Positions 32,831-41,513 of a stretch of DNA of 64,000 nucleotides are shown piece by piece (the first letter of the stretch is position 1; the number at the start of each line of letters is the position of its first letter). Position numbers and translations under genes: made by a program. The stretch comes from Mayfieldus sp963841445 (lineage in GTDB: Bacteria > Actinomycetota > Thermoleophilia > Solirubrobacterales > 70-9): contig CAWJCP010000010.1 of NCBI GenBank assembly GCA_963841445.1, positions 1 to 64,000 on the forward strand. Direction: 5' to 3'. The notes below the pieces were generated by a model. That model saw only the letters and a list, made by a program, of their open reading frames with translations, did no database searches and had not been told where the DNA came from.

Positions 32831-33298
32831 TTGCTGATCGCCGGGCTGGACGAAGTGTCGAATCTCGATCACATCCGCTCCTACTACGCGGCGCTGAACA
32901 GCGGCGACGTCGAGCGGATCGCCTCGCACTTCACCGACGACGCCGTCCACTACTACACGCGGCTCGGTCCCCACGAGGGCGCTCGCGCGATCGCCGAGAA
33001 CGCCAAGTGGGGCGTCGAGCAGGCCGATGGGCAATGGCATCTCGAGCACGGGATCGAGCAGGGCGACGAGGCCTGCATCGAGTGGTCGATGACCTGGCGT
33101 GACCCGAAGTCGGGCGAGAAGCGGATCAACCGCGGGGCCGAGCTCTTCCAGTTTCGCGACGGCAAGATCGCCGAGATCCGCGCCTATCACCACGGCGACC
33201 GCAAGAATCCGAGCGGCGACCTGCTCGGCTTCGACCACAAGGGGCGCGGACACACGACGCTGGCGGACTGGCGACCCCCCGGCCCCGGGACCGACTGA
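32831..33298 (+). CDS. SnoaL/NTF2-like protein
   Basis: 155 residues from TTG 32831; GTG 32855 (VSNLDHIRSYY) is an equally likely start. NTF2-like pattern: IRSYYAALNSGDVERIASHFTDDAVHYYTRLGP, HEGARAIAENAKWG and FQFRDGKIAEIRAYHHGD. These proteins are small-ligand-binding or isomerase-like. It lies upstream of an acyl-CoA dehydrogenase, as another NTF2-like protein lies within the carboxylase operon. Substrate unknown. Confidence 0.75.
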   Translation: MLIAGLDEVSNLDHIRSYYAALNSGDVERIASHFTDDAVHYYTRLGPHEGARAIAENAKWGVEQADGQWHLEHGIEQGDEACIEWSMTWRDPKSGEKRINRGAELFQFRDGKIAEIRAYHHGDRKNPSGDLLGFDHKGRGHTTLADWRPPGPGTD

Positions 33299-33361
33299 GC
33301 ATCTAGGTGCGCATGGCGACATCAACTGCACAGTCGGCGGGGCTCGCGGTCGATCTGGCCG

Positions 33362-33379
33362 GATGACATGACAGTCATC
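33362..33379. promoter_or_regulatory. Inverted repeat across the acyl-CoA dehydrogenase start
   Basis: GATGAC and GTCATC, separated by six bases, span the ATG at 33368. The core TGAC-N6-GTCA has the same arms and spacing as the operator at 22437-22450. It could be a TetR site blocking expression, but part of the repeat is coding, so chance is not excluded. Confidence 0.3.
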
Positions 33380-34546
33380 AAGGACAGCGGGCGGCGCGCG
33401 CCCCTCCCGCCCTTCAGCGAGGAGCACGAGGAGCTGCGCGAGACGGTTCGCCGCTTCGTCAGCGCCGAGATCGCCCCGCACGTCGACGCGTGGGAGGAGG
33501 CGCGGCAGTTCCCGCGCGAGCTCTACAACCGCTGTGGCGAGCTCGGCTTCCTCGGCCTCAAGTTCCCCGAGGCCTACGGCGGCCAGGGAGGCAGCTACCT
33601 GCACGACGCGGTCTGGACCGAGGAGCTCTCGCGCTCGGGCGGCTCCGGCGGCGTCGCCGCGGGGCTCAATGCACACGCCTCGATCGCGATGCCGCCGATC
33701 TTCAACTTCGGCACCGAGGAACAGCGTCAAAGATGGGTCGTGCCGGGGATCAAGGGCTTAAAGATCGGCGCGCTGGGGATCACCGAGCCGGGCGCCGGGT
33801 CAGACGTGGCGAGCATCCGCACCACCGCCCGCCGCGAGGACGGCTACTACGTCGTCAACGGCGCCAAGACGTTCATCACCAACGGCGTCCGCGCCGACTT
33901 CCTGGTCTGCGCCTGCCGGACGACCAGCGAGGGCGGCCACGGCGGGATCTCGTTCCTGGTCCTGGAGCGCGAGATGCGCGGGTATGAAGTGGCGCGCAAG
34001 CTGGAGAAGATGGGTTGGCACGCCTCCGACACTGGCGAGCTCTCCTTCACTGACGTCGAGGTCCCGGCCGAGAACCTGCTCGGGGAGGAGAACGGCGGCT
34101 TTCATCTGATCATGGCCAACTTCGCCTGGGAGCGGCTCGACATGGCGATCGGCGCGGTCGGCGGGATGCAGAAGGCGTTCGAGCGCACTCTCTCCTACGC
34201 GCTGGAGCGCCAGGCCTTCGGCCGCCCGATCGGGAAGTTCCAGGCGATCCGCCACAAGTTCGCCGAGATGGCGACCCGGATCGAGGCCTCGCGGGCGCTC
34301 ACCTACAACGCCCTGCGCCTCTTTCACGAAGGCCAGGACTGCATCCGCGAGGTGACGATGGCAAAGCTTGAGACCCAGCGGGCGCTGGTCGAGATCGCCG
34401 ACGAGTGCCTGCAGATCCACGGCGGCTACGGCTACATGCGCGAGTACGGAATCGAGCGCGCGCTACGCGACGCCCGCCTCGGCCCGATCGGCGGCGGCAC
34501 CGACGAGATCATGAAGGAGATACTCGGCAAGCAGATGGGGTTGTAG
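33368..34546 (+). CDS. Acyl-CoA dehydrogenase
   Basis: 392 residues, paralogous to the enzyme at 30659. Same FAD motifs: LGITEPGAGSDVASIRT, FITNGVRADF, KMGWHASDTGELSFTDV, GRPIGKFQAIRHKFAEM and HGGYGYMREY. The C-terminal loop is IGGGTDEIMKEI, again lacking the IYEGT glutamate. Start ATG 33368; no strong ribosome binding site is visible, and a dyad covers the start. The TetR gene downstream is convergent. Confidence 0.9.
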   Translation: MTVIKDSGRRAPLPPFSEEHEELRETVRRFVSAEIAPHVDAWEEARQFPRELYNRCGELGFLGLKFPEAYGGQGGSYLHDAVWTEELSRSGGSGGVAAGLNAHASIAMPPIFNFGTEEQRQRWVVPGIKGLKIGALGITEPGAGSDVASIRTTARREDGYYVVNGAKTFITNGVRADFLVCACRTTSEGGHGGISFLVLEREMRGYEVARKLEKMGWHASDTGELSFTDVEVPAENLLGEENGGFHLIMANFAWERLDMAIGAVGGMQKAFERTLSYALERQAFGRPIGKFQAIRHKFAEMATRIEASRALTYNALRLFHEGQDCIREVTMAKLETQRALVEIADECLQIHGGYGYMREYGIERALRDARLGPIGGGTDEIMKEILGKQMGL

Positions 34547-34613
34547 GGGTCTAGAAGATTTCCGAGTCTCGCCGAATTCGTCGGCTGGACCTGAGGCAAC
34601 AGAGACCGCAGGC

Positions 34614-35264
34614 CTAGCCACGCCTCACGGCGTAGCCGCCGAGCCCGCGCTCCAGGGCGGCGAAGGCGATGTTCGCCTGGCTGCGCACCTCGCGCGCGAT
34701 CTGATGGGCCGGCGCGCCGTCAAGAGTACGGCGGCGGACGAAGCCGATCAGCCCCCGATGCAGCCCGAGCATCGCGTCGGCCACCACCCGCGGCTCGACA
34801 TCGTCGGGATCGGCTCCGGTCTCAGCGGCCAGCAATTCGGCCAGCGCCCCGGAGTAACCCGCGAAGACCTGGCGTTCGCGAGCGAGCAAAGCGGGGCTTT
34901 CGGTGATCACCCGCGTGATCGTGCGCAGCTGCCGGGTCGCCTTCGCGTCGTCTTTGATCGCCAGCACACCGCGGCGGCCGAGCAGGAAGCGCCGGAAGGC
35001 CGCGAGGGCCGACTCCCCGCTCTTGCGGGTGCGGATCGCCTCCAGCAGCTCCTCCCCGAACTCCTCCAGGCGACTGTAGAAGAGGTCCTCCTTGGTCGGG
35101 AAGTAGTTGAAAACCGTCTTCTCGGCCACCTCGGCCTCGCGCGCCACCTCGGCGACCGTCACCGCATCGAAGCCGCGCTCCGCGAACAGGCGCCTGGCGG
35201 TTTCGGCGATCTGCAGCCGAGTCTGACTCTTCTTTCGCTCGCGAAGTCCCGGCTCTGCATTCAT
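34614..35264 (-). CDS. TetR family transcriptional regulator
   Basis: 216 residues. Helix-turn-helix: RLQIAETARRLFAERGFDAVTVAEVAREAEVAEKTVFNYFPTKEDLFY. The C-terminal half fits the TetR_C ligand domain with a hydrophobic core. It is divergent from a drug-efflux-type MFS gene 31 bases away, the usual arrangement for a repressor of its own exporter. The short gap would hold both promoters and operator. Confidence 0.88.
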   Translation of the reverse strand: MNAEPGLRERKKSQTRLQIAETARRLFAERGFDAVTVAEVAREAEVAEKTVFNYFPTKEDLFYSRLEEFGEELLEAIRTRKSGESALAAFRRFLLGRRGVLAIKDDAKATRQLRTITRVITESPALLARERQVFAGYSGALAELLAAETGADPDDVEPRVVADAMLGLHRGLIGFVRRRTLDGAPAHQIAREVRSQANIAFAALERGLGGYAVRRG

Positions 35265-35295
35265 CAGGGATCTATGCTACTGTCGCTAGAAAGTT
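35265..35295. promoter_or_regulatory. Divergent TetR/MFS promoter-operator region
   Basis: A 31-base AT-richer gap between the TetR and MFS start codons. It contains CTACTGT, and a similar CAACTGT follows just inside the MFS frame, as a direct repeat; I see no perfect palindrome. If the MFS gene actually starts at ATG 35350, the regulatory region would be about 85 bases. Confidence 0.35.
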
Positions 35296-36831
35296 ATGGC
35301 AACTGTAAGATTGCAGCAGCACACCCGACGGAGAGCTCACAGACAACCGATGCACGCCCTTGCATCCCAGAGCCCGAACAGTCTTCCCGATCGTCCCGAC
35401 GGCGCCAGGGTTGGGGTGCCGTTCGCGGCGATCGTGCTGGCGATGCTCCCCGCGGTGCTGGACCAGACGATCCTCGCCACCGCCCTGCCCACGATCGCCA
35501 GCGACCTCGGCAGCCTCAGCGACGTCTCCTGGGTCGTCACCGCTTACGTCGTCGCCGCCGCGGCTACAACTCCCCTGTGGGGCAAGCTCGGCGACCGCCA
35601 CGGCCGCAAGCTGCTGTTGGAGGTCGCGCTGATTCTCTTCGTGACGGCCTCGGCTCTCTGCGTGACGGTGCAGGACATAACGCAGCTGATCGGATTGCGG
35701 ATGATCCAGGGGGCGGCGGCCGGCGGCCTGATGACGCTGGCGATGGCCAGCGTCGGAGACCTTGTTGCGCCGCGCGAGCGCGGCCGCTACCAGGGCTACA
35801 TCGCCGCGACCTTCGCGGTCGCGACCGTGATCGGCCCCCTGCTCGGCGGCCTGCTCGTGCAGCACGCGAGCTGGCGCTGGGTGTTCGTCGTCAACCTGCC
35901 GCTCGGCGCCGCCGCACTTACCGGACTCGGCCTGCGGCTACCGGCGCCTACTGCAAAGCCATCCAAGGCCCCTCTCGACGCTGCCGGCGCCGCCCTGCTT
36001 GCCGGGGCGACCAGCGCGCTGATGCTGACATGCATCTGGGGCGGCCAGCGCTACGCCTGGGACTCGCCTGCGATCCTCGCCCTGACCGCTGCGACGATCA
36101 TTTTGTCCGGCGCTCTAGTTGCCCTCGAGCGCCGCGCAGTCGACCCGATCGTCCCCTTCCACCTGCTGCGCACCAGAGCGGTGACGGTCGCGAGCGCGGC
36201 CCTGTTTCTGGGCACCGCGGCTCTTTTCTCGGTCACCGTCTTCGTTCCGCTTTTCCTGCAGACGACCACTGGCGCCACGCCTACCGAGGCGGGGCTGCTT
36301 CTGGTCCCGGCGATGCTCGGGATCACCATCTCAACGATGTTCTCGGGTCGCAGCATCGCTCGCAGCGGCCGCTTCAAGCGCTTCCCGGTCGCCGGCCTGG
36401 CGCTGATGGCGGCGGCGCTGGCGCTGCTTGCCGCGCTCGCCGGCCACCCGAGTCGGCTCGGGACCGCGATCGGCCTCGCCCTCTTCGGCCTGGGCTTCGG
36501 GATGGTCACCCAGATCCTCGTCGCCGCCGTCCAGAACAGCGTCGAGCGCCGTGACCTGGGGGTGGCCACCGCCGTCACCGGCTTCTTCCGGGCGCTCGGG
36601 GGCGCGGTCGGCGCCGCGGTGCTCGGCGCCGTGTTCGCGGCGCGGGCCGGGATCCATGCGTCGGAGGGCAACCCCGCCGCGCTCGGCGCAGCCGTCCGCA
36701 GCGAGGTGATCGACGGCGTGCAGGGCGTCTTCGCCGTCGCGGCGCCGCTTGTCGGCCTCGCCCTTTTGATTGTGCTCCTGCTCGAGGAAATGCCCCTGAA
36801 AGGCGCCGACGCGTCGGGTGCGGGCAGGTAG
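35296..36831 (+). CDS. MFS efflux transporter, DHA2 (EmrB/QacA) family
   Basis: 511 residues with about 14 hydrophobic helices. Signature LDQTILATALPTIASDLG (DHA2 motif D1), GKLGDRHGRK (motif A) and the GPLLGGLLV motif C region. Proton-driven export of drugs or other hydrophobic compounds. The first 18 residues are basic and weakly membrane-like; ATG 35350 is an alternative start. Controlled most likely by the divergent TetR; a DUF2269-like gene follows after 5 bases. Confidence 0.88.
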   Translation: MATVRLQQHTRRRAHRQPMHALASQSPNSLPDRPDGARVGVPFAAIVLAMLPAVLDQTILATALPTIASDLGSLSDVSWVVTAYVVAAAATTPLWGKLGDRHGRKLLLEVALILFVTASALCVTVQDITQLIGLRMIQGAAAGGLMTLAMASVGDLVAPRERGRYQGYIAATFAVATVIGPLLGGLLVQHASWRWVFVVNLPLGAAALTGLGLRLPAPTAKPSKAPLDAAGAALLAGATSALMLTCIWGGQRYAWDSPAILALTAATIILSGALVALERRAVDPIVPFHLLRTRAVTVASAALFLGTAALFSVTVFVPLFLQTTTGATPTEAGLLLVPAMLGITISTMFSGRSIARSGRFKRFPVAGLALMAAALALLAALAGHPSRLGTAIGLALFGLGFGMVTQILVAAVQNSVERRDLGVATAVTGFFRALGGAVGAAVLGAVFAARAGIHASEGNPAALGAAVRSEVIDGVQGVFAVAAPLVGLALLIVLLLEEMPLKGADASGAGR

Positions 36832-36836
36832 GGCTG

Positions 36837-37301
36837 ATGTCCGCCGCCCTCTATGACTGGCTGCTCTTCGGGCACATCGTCGCCGCGATGATCTGGCTGG
36901 GCGGCGCGGTCCTGCTCGGCGCCGTGGCCAGCACCGTGCTTCGCTCACCCGATCCCGATCTCCTCGGGCGCTTCTTGGCAGGGCTGCGGTATCTCGGCCC
37001 TCGCCTCCTCGCCCCGGCCACCGTCGCCGTCTTGGGGCTCGGCATCTGGCTGGTGCTCAACGCCGCCGCTTGGGGATTCGATCAGCTGTGGGTCCAGCTT
37101 GCGGTGGGGCTGCTCCTGGCTGCCTTCTTGATCGGTGCTGCGCACCAGAGCAGGACCGCACTCGCCGCCGAGCGGGCCCATGACCGCGGAGACCATGACG
37201 AGGCACTGCGGCAGCTGCGGCGCTGGTCGTGGGGCTATTGGCTGATAGTCGGGCTTCTGATCGCTGCGACTTGGGACATGGTCAACAAGCCCGGCCTGTG
37301 A
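36837..37301 (+). CDS. DUF2269-like integral membrane protein
   Basis: 154 residues with four transmembrane helices: LLFGHIVAAMIWLGGAVLLGA, LLAPATVAVLGLGIWLVLNA, LWVQLAVGLLLAAFLIGAA and YWLIVGLLIAATWDMV. The first-helix His (FGHIVAAMIWLGG) recurs in this family. Start 5 bases after the MFS stop, so likely co-transcribed with it. Function unknown. Confidence 0.78.
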   Translation: MSAALYDWLLFGHIVAAMIWLGGAVLLGAVASTVLRSPDPDLLGRFLAGLRYLGPRLLAPATVAVLGLGIWLVLNAAAWGFDQLWVQLAVGLLLAAFLIGAAHQSRTALAAERAHDRGDHDEALRQLRRWSWGYWLIVGLLIAATWDMVNKPGL

Positions 37302-37315
37302 AAGGAGCAACCGCA

Positions 37316-37565
37316 ATGTCCGCCAGATCCACCTCGCCCCGCGTCATTCTGCGAAGCGAGCAACACTTTCGCCAACCTAAGCGACGCACCCGCCCGACAG
37401 CTGATCGTCTGCACCCCGGCCGGGTTCGAGCGCTACTTCGCCCGCATCGCAGCCGAGCGCCAGGGCACACAGCCTCCCGAGTGGGCCATGCAGCCGATCC
37501 CCGACGTAACGCGCGTCGGCCCGGCTATCGACCCGACCAGCGAACGCCAGCGGGGATCGGCCTGA
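37316..37565 (+). pseudogene. Internally deleted cupin-domain gene
   Basis: AAAGGAG and ATG 37316 begin a normal cupin-type N-terminus (MSARSTSPRVILRSEQ). It then jumps, in another frame, to the C-terminal part TFANLSDAPARQLIVCTPAGFERYF... ending at TGA 37565. The metal-binding cupin core (about 80 residues) is missing and the frames no longer join. This is an out-of-frame internal deletion of a formerly intact gene. It occupies most of the 430-base gene-free stretch between the DUF2269-like and VOC genes. Confidence 0.75.
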
Positions 37566-37729
37566 TGTCGCTTGGCCGAGAGCTGGATACCCGTGCGAAC
37601 AAGGGCATTGACGGCGCGGCGGTCACCCTCGAGCTCGACCTCGCCCTCCTGCACCGCGTCCAGCAACGAGCGCCCGCCAAAGAACACGGAAGCGAGGCTG
37701 TCGGGGTCGGTTTGGATCCTCGCGAGGAG
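37556..37729 (-). pseudogene. Truncated SCP2-like tail (HxlR-type regulator remnant)
   Basis: Reading on the minus strand, ARIQTDPDSLASVFFGG, then SLLDAVQEGEVELEGDRRAV resembles the sterol-carrier (SCP2) domain at the C-terminus of some HxlR-type regulators. The N-terminal part is absent: the frame runs straight into the coding region of the VOC gene on the opposite strand. It converges on the deleted cupin gene, so two truncated genes abut here. Family recognition is moderate. Confidence 0.5.
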
Positions 37730-37731
37730 CC

Positions 37732-38583
37732 ATGAGCGAGCGCGACGGCTACGAGCACGGCGTCCCCTGCTTCGTTTCGGGCGTCTTCGCGGACCCCGAC
37801 GCCGCAGCCTCCTTCTACTCGGAGCTGTTCGGCTGGGAGACCGCGGACCTGATGTCGGCCGATCACCCCGGCAGCTACCACGTCTGCCGGTTGCGTGGGC
37901 GGGACGTTGCCGCAATCGTCTCCCAGCACGGAGCTCCCGCCCCGCCCCAAGCGGTCTGGACGACGCTGATCTGGGTCGATTCGGCGGACGAGGCCGCCGC
38001 CAAGGCGAGGGGCGCCGGCGGCGGGGCGATCGGCGAGCCGTTCGACTCGCCGGGAGGCGGTCGGCAGGCGGTACTGACGGATCCTGCCGGAGCGGTGTTC
38101 TCCGTCTGGGAGCCGCGCGCGCGCCGCGGCGCCCAGCTCGTCAACGAGCCCGGCGCCTGGGCGATGAGCGCGCTGAGCTCCCCCGATCCCGATGGCGCGA
38201 AGCGCTTCTACGGCGAGCTCTTCGGCTGGAGCACCGAGTCGTTCGACATGGGCGGGGCCGAGATGCTGATGTGGACCGTCCCCGGCTACGTCGGCGGCGA
38301 GCCGCAGCAGCCCGTCCCCCGCGACGTGGTCGCGACCATGGCTCCGCCCGCCCCGGACAGGGACGGCCCCCCGCCGCACTGGAGCGTTGACTTCTGGGTC
38401 GCGAACATCGACGAGGCCTCCAGGAATGTTGCGGAGCGCGGCGGCGAGGTCCTCACCGGCCCCTACGACATCCCGAACACGGGGCTTCGCCAGGCCGTCG
38501 TGGTCGACCCGCAGGGCGCGAGCTTCTCGCTCACCCAGCCGCCCGGGCGGGCTGACCCCGTGCCGGGGATCGCTGGAACGTGA
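37732..38583 (+). CDS. VOC family protein with two glyoxalase-like domains
   Basis: 283 residues: two repeated VOC domains. Domain 1 (about 12-130) has SGVFADPDAAASFYSELFGWE and RQAVLTDPAGAVFSVWEP; domain 2 (about 143-270) has SSPDPDGAKRFYGELFGWS and RQAVVVDPQGASFSLTQP. This tandem form is common in antibiotic- or hydroxylase-related VOC proteins. Metal-ligand positions are not fully clear, so enzyme or binding protein cannot be decided. First gene of a three-gene set. Confidence 0.85.
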   Translation: MSERDGYEHGVPCFVSGVFADPDAAASFYSELFGWETADLMSADHPGSYHVCRLRGRDVAAIVSQHGAPAPPQAVWTTLIWVDSADEAAAKARGAGGGAIGEPFDSPGGGRQAVLTDPAGAVFSVWEPRARRGAQLVNEPGAWAMSALSSPDPDGAKRFYGELFGWSTESFDMGGAEMLMWTVPGYVGGEPQQPVPRDVVATMAPPAPDRDGPPPHWSVDFWVANIDEASRNVAERGGEVLTGPYDIPNTGLRQAVVVDPQGASFSLTQPPGRADPVPGIAGT

Positions 38584-38596
38584 AAGGGATCACCAG

Positions 38597-39190
38597 ATGA
38601 CCAAGGTCTTCAGCGCCCACGCAGTGTCGGTCGACGGCTACATCGCCGGTCGCGATCCCAGCGCGGGAAGCGGCCTCGGCGATGCCCGGATGCTCTTCGA
38701 CTGGTACTTCGACGGCGAGACGCCCAGTCAGGTGTTCGGCGGGTTCCGGCTGAGCGAGCCCAGCGCTCGCGTCTTCGACGCCCTCGCCGCACGAGTGGGT
38801 GCAGTCGTGGCGGGGCGCAACACCTACGAGCACTCCAGCCACTTTGGAGGCGGCAGCCCGCACCCGACGGCGCGGCTGGTCGTTCTCAGTCATCGGCCGG
38901 CGCCGGACATCAGTGCGAGTCAGACGCTCGTCACTACCGGCATCGAGGACGCGATCGCCGCGGCACACGAGGGCGCCGGCGACAAGGACGTCTCCCTGAT
39001 GGGCGGCGGCGTCGTCACGGCGGCGTTGGCGGCAGGGCTAGTCGACGAGCTCGTTCTGCATCAGGTGCCGATCCTGCTCGGCGACGGACGGCCGTTCTTT
39101 CAAGCTCTGCCCGAGCACGTGCGCCTCAACCTCCTCGAAGCCGTACAGGCACCGGCCGTGACCCACCTCCACTACGAGGTGGTCCGATGA
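38597..39190 (+). CDS. DHFR/RibD C-terminal-domain protein
   Basis: 197 residues from ATG 38597, with AAAGGGA upstream. Family features: FSAHAVSVDGYIAGRDP, VVAGRNTYEHSSHFGG, VLSHRPAPD, DKDVSLMGGGVVTAAL and LVDELVLHQVPILLGDGRPFF. These belong to the dihydrofolate-reductase-fold RibD_C group, usually NADPH-dependent reductases of unknown substrate. It overlaps the next gene by ATGA (39187-39190). Confidence 0.88.
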   Translation: MTKVFSAHAVSVDGYIAGRDPSAGSGLGDARMLFDWYFDGETPSQVFGGFRLSEPSARVFDALAARVGAVVAGRNTYEHSSHFGGGSPHPTARLVVLSHRPAPDISASQTLVTTGIEDAIAAAHEGAGDKDVSLMGGGVVTAALAAGLVDELVLHQVPILLGDGRPFFQALPEHVRLNLLEAVQAPAVTHLHYEVVR

Positions 39191-40107
39191 TCCTCGTCAC
39201 CGGCGGGCTGGGCATGATCGGCGCCCACACCGCCCGCGCGCTACTCGATCTCGACCACGAGGTCCTCGTCACCGCCCACCGCCGGACCGAGGTCCCGTCG
39301 TTCCTCGCCGGCCGGGTCACCGTGAAGGCCCTCGACGTCACCGACCGGGATGCCTTCCTCTCCCTCGCCGATCGCCACGACATCAGCGACATCGTCCACC
39401 TCGCCGGCAGTATCCCCGACGAGGACCCGGTCGGCTTCTTCCGCACCGAGACGACCGGCCTGCTCAACGCACTGGACGCCGCCCGCAGCTGGGGCGTGCG
39501 CAGGTTCGCCGTCGCCAGCAGCCTCGGCGTGTACGCCGGTCGGACCGAGACCCGCTGGCACGAGGAGCTGGCGCTGCCCGCCACGACGCTGCCGCACCTG
39601 ATCGTCGCCTTCAAGAAGGCCGTCGAGCCACTCACCACGCACAGCCTCCAGGGCAGCGGCGTCCAGCCGGTCGTGCTCCGGATAGGGACCATCTGGGGAC
39701 CGCTCGTCGACCCGGAATCACCGTTCTTCCCCATTCCCCCCTACATCAACGCCGTGCTCCGCGGTGAGGAGCCGCGGCCGCTGCACGCCGACGACGGCGG
39801 TGACTGCTGCTACGCACCCGACGCCGGGCGCGCAATCGCCCTCCTGATGACCGCGGAGACCCTGCCGCACGACACCTACAACGTCTCCAGCGGCCGGCCG
39901 GCCCGCAACCGCGAGTTTGCGGACGCCCTGCAGGTGACCATCCCCGGCCTGCGGCTCGACCTCCTGCCCGGCCGCCAGGACGGCCCCGGTGACGACCCGT
40001 ACCTCGACACCACCCGGCTCACCCACGACACCGGCTTCGCGCCGACCTTTGACGTCGCCCGCGCGGTCGCTGACTACGTCGCGTGGCGCACCGACAACCC
40101 TCGTTAG
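39187..40107 (+). CDS. NAD-dependent epimerase/dehydratase lacking the catalytic Tyr
   Basis: 306 residues of the extended SDR fold: ILVTGGLGMIGAHTARAL, VHLAGSIPDEDP, ASSLGVYAGR and VLRIGTIWGP. Where the family has YxxxK, this protein has IVAFKKAVE: Lys remains but the tyrosine is Ile. It may be a non-catalytic or altered enzyme. Translation is coupled to the upstream RibD_C-type gene. The 154 bases after its stop contain only fragments of coding-like sequence. Confidence 0.82.
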   Translation: MILVTGGLGMIGAHTARALLDLDHEVLVTAHRRTEVPSFLAGRVTVKALDVTDRDAFLSLADRHDISDIVHLAGSIPDEDPVGFFRTETTGLLNALDAARSWGVRRFAVASSLGVYAGRTETRWHEELALPATTLPHLIVAFKKAVEPLTTHSLQGSGVQPVVLRIGTIWGPLVDPESPFFPIPPYINAVLRGEEPRPLHADDGGDCCYAPDAGRAIALLMTAETLPHDTYNVSSGRPARNREFADALQVTIPGLRLDLLPGRQDGPGDDPYLDTTRLTHDTGFAPTFDVARAVADYVAWRTDNPR

Positions 40108-40261
40108 AAGCGCTTGCTCGCCGCCGGCAAGCTCGACTTTCGACGCCGCCCGCGAGCATCTCGTCGCCCTGGCCGGAGAGGACGATGGCCGGTCGCGCGG
40201 CTCGACGAGACGCTGCGGATGGTGGAGGCGCAATCCGAGGCGGAAGATCGGTAGGACATCG

Positions 40262-41392
40262 CTACCCCGCCGGTCTGGCGAGCAGCGTGATCGCCGCCAG
40301 CACTAGGGCCAGCACACCGAAGCCGAGCTTTGCCAGGTAGCCCTGCGAGGTCCGCAGCGCGATCACGCATTGCAGCGAGTAATAAGCGGCGAACGCGCGC
40401 GAGGCGACTGCGATGATCGTGAAGGTCGGAATCGTCCAGACCAGCAGGATCGCCGCCCCACCGCTGACCACGTAGGAGCGCGGGTGCCGCATCAGGCGAC
40501 CGAAGAGGCGGTGCAGGTTGCCGTCGGCGGCGACCGTGTCGGCGGTGGCGGCGCTGAACTGGCTGAGCACCGCCGTGATCACGATCGGTACCGAGAGCAG
40601 CGGCACCACGCGGGAGCTGATGTCAAGCAGCGTCATGTCGGCCCCGTGCCCGGTGCCGAGACCCATCACCGGGGTCGCGACCACGACGAAGCCGAGGTAG
40701 ATCGAGCTGGAGACGAGCTGCGAGAGCCGGCAGGCCCAGATCCGCGTCGTGCGGTCGTACTCCGCGGCCAAATAGCGCACGGTCTCGAAGCCCTGCACGG
40801 TGATCACGATCCCCCCCAGCACCAGCAGCACGTCGCCGAGGCCCTTGCTGGGCACGGGCGGCAGGTCGAGGCCGCCGCGAAGCAGGTTCGCGCCATCGTG
40901 GACGAACAGCGCGCCGCCAAAGATCGTGGTCAGCACGAGCACCGCACCGAGGGCCAGGCGTTCCATCAGATCGAGGCCGGAGAAGCCCCTGACCACGCCC
41001 ACGAGGACGATCACCAGCACCGCGCCGGAGGCGAGCGCCCGCTCGGCGCTGTCTGACCCCGAGCTTGCGAACTCGACCACGTACTCGGACATGATCCGCA
41101 GGTAGAGGGCCACCGAGATCACGTAGGCGACGACGATGACCAGATCCGCCGCCTGCTCGAGCCTCCAGGTCCCGTGGTCGAGCCGCCCGTCGTCCTGCAG
41201 CGGCTCGACAGTGGCGACGTTGTGGCGGATCGCCGTGCCGACGAGCCAGGCGAACCCACAGACCCCGACGACCCCGAAGATCGCCAGCGCCCCGAGCGTT
41301 CGCTCGAGGACCGGGACGATGATCAGAAAGCCGCTCCCGAAGATCGAGGCCAGCGGCGTGACCGCCGCCAACATCACCTGGCGCGAGAACAT
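40262..41392 (-). CDS. Polytopic membrane protein, APC-superfamily-like
   Basis: 376 residues with about ten to eleven hydrophobic helices. The order and a first-helix GSGFLI-type motif (ASIFGSGFLIIVP) resemble amino acid/polyamine/organocation transporters, but the usual APC consensus is incomplete. Other conserved-looking segments: GGIVITVQGFETVRYLAAEYDRTTR and SQFSAATADTVAADGNLHRLF. Start ATG 41392. Substrate unknown; identity as a secondary transporter is an inference from topology. Confidence 0.65.
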   Translation of the reverse strand: MFSRQVMLAAVTPLASIFGSGFLIIVPVLERTLGALAIFGVVGVCGFAWLVGTAIRHNVATVEPLQDDGRLDHGTWRLEQAADLVIVVAYVISVALYLRIMSEYVVEFASSGSDSAERALASGAVLVIVLVGVVRGFSGLDLMERLALGAVLVLTTIFGGALFVHDGANLLRGGLDLPPVPSKGLGDVLLVLGGIVITVQGFETVRYLAAEYDRTTRIWACRLSQLVSSSIYLGFVVVATPVMGLGTGHGADMTLLDISSRVVPLLSVPIVITAVLSQFSAATADTVAADGNLHRLFGRLMRHPRSYVVSGGAAILLVWTIPTFTIIAVASRAFAAYYSLQCVIALRTSQGYLAKLGFGVLALVLAAITLLARPAG

Positions 41393-41513
41393 CGGGCTGA
41401 GCTGCTTGATCGCGGCACCCTATTGGTGGCAGGGCGCTAGATCGCGCCTGCGCCGGACGCCAGCGGTTCGGAACGCTCCGGCGGCTACCTCGTCGCGATC
41501 GCGAAGGAGACCG

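Noticed and set aside
34704..36554. 616-codon forward frame over the TetR and MFS genes
   Set aside because: It is antisense to the TetR gene and then out of frame with the MFS gene; Arg/Pro-rich shadow translation.
40108..40261. Coding-like fragments (FDAAREHLVALAGED and ARLDETLRMVEAQSEAEDR) in different frames
   Set aside because: They may be a decayed gene end, but I cannot name a family, and both pieces are short.
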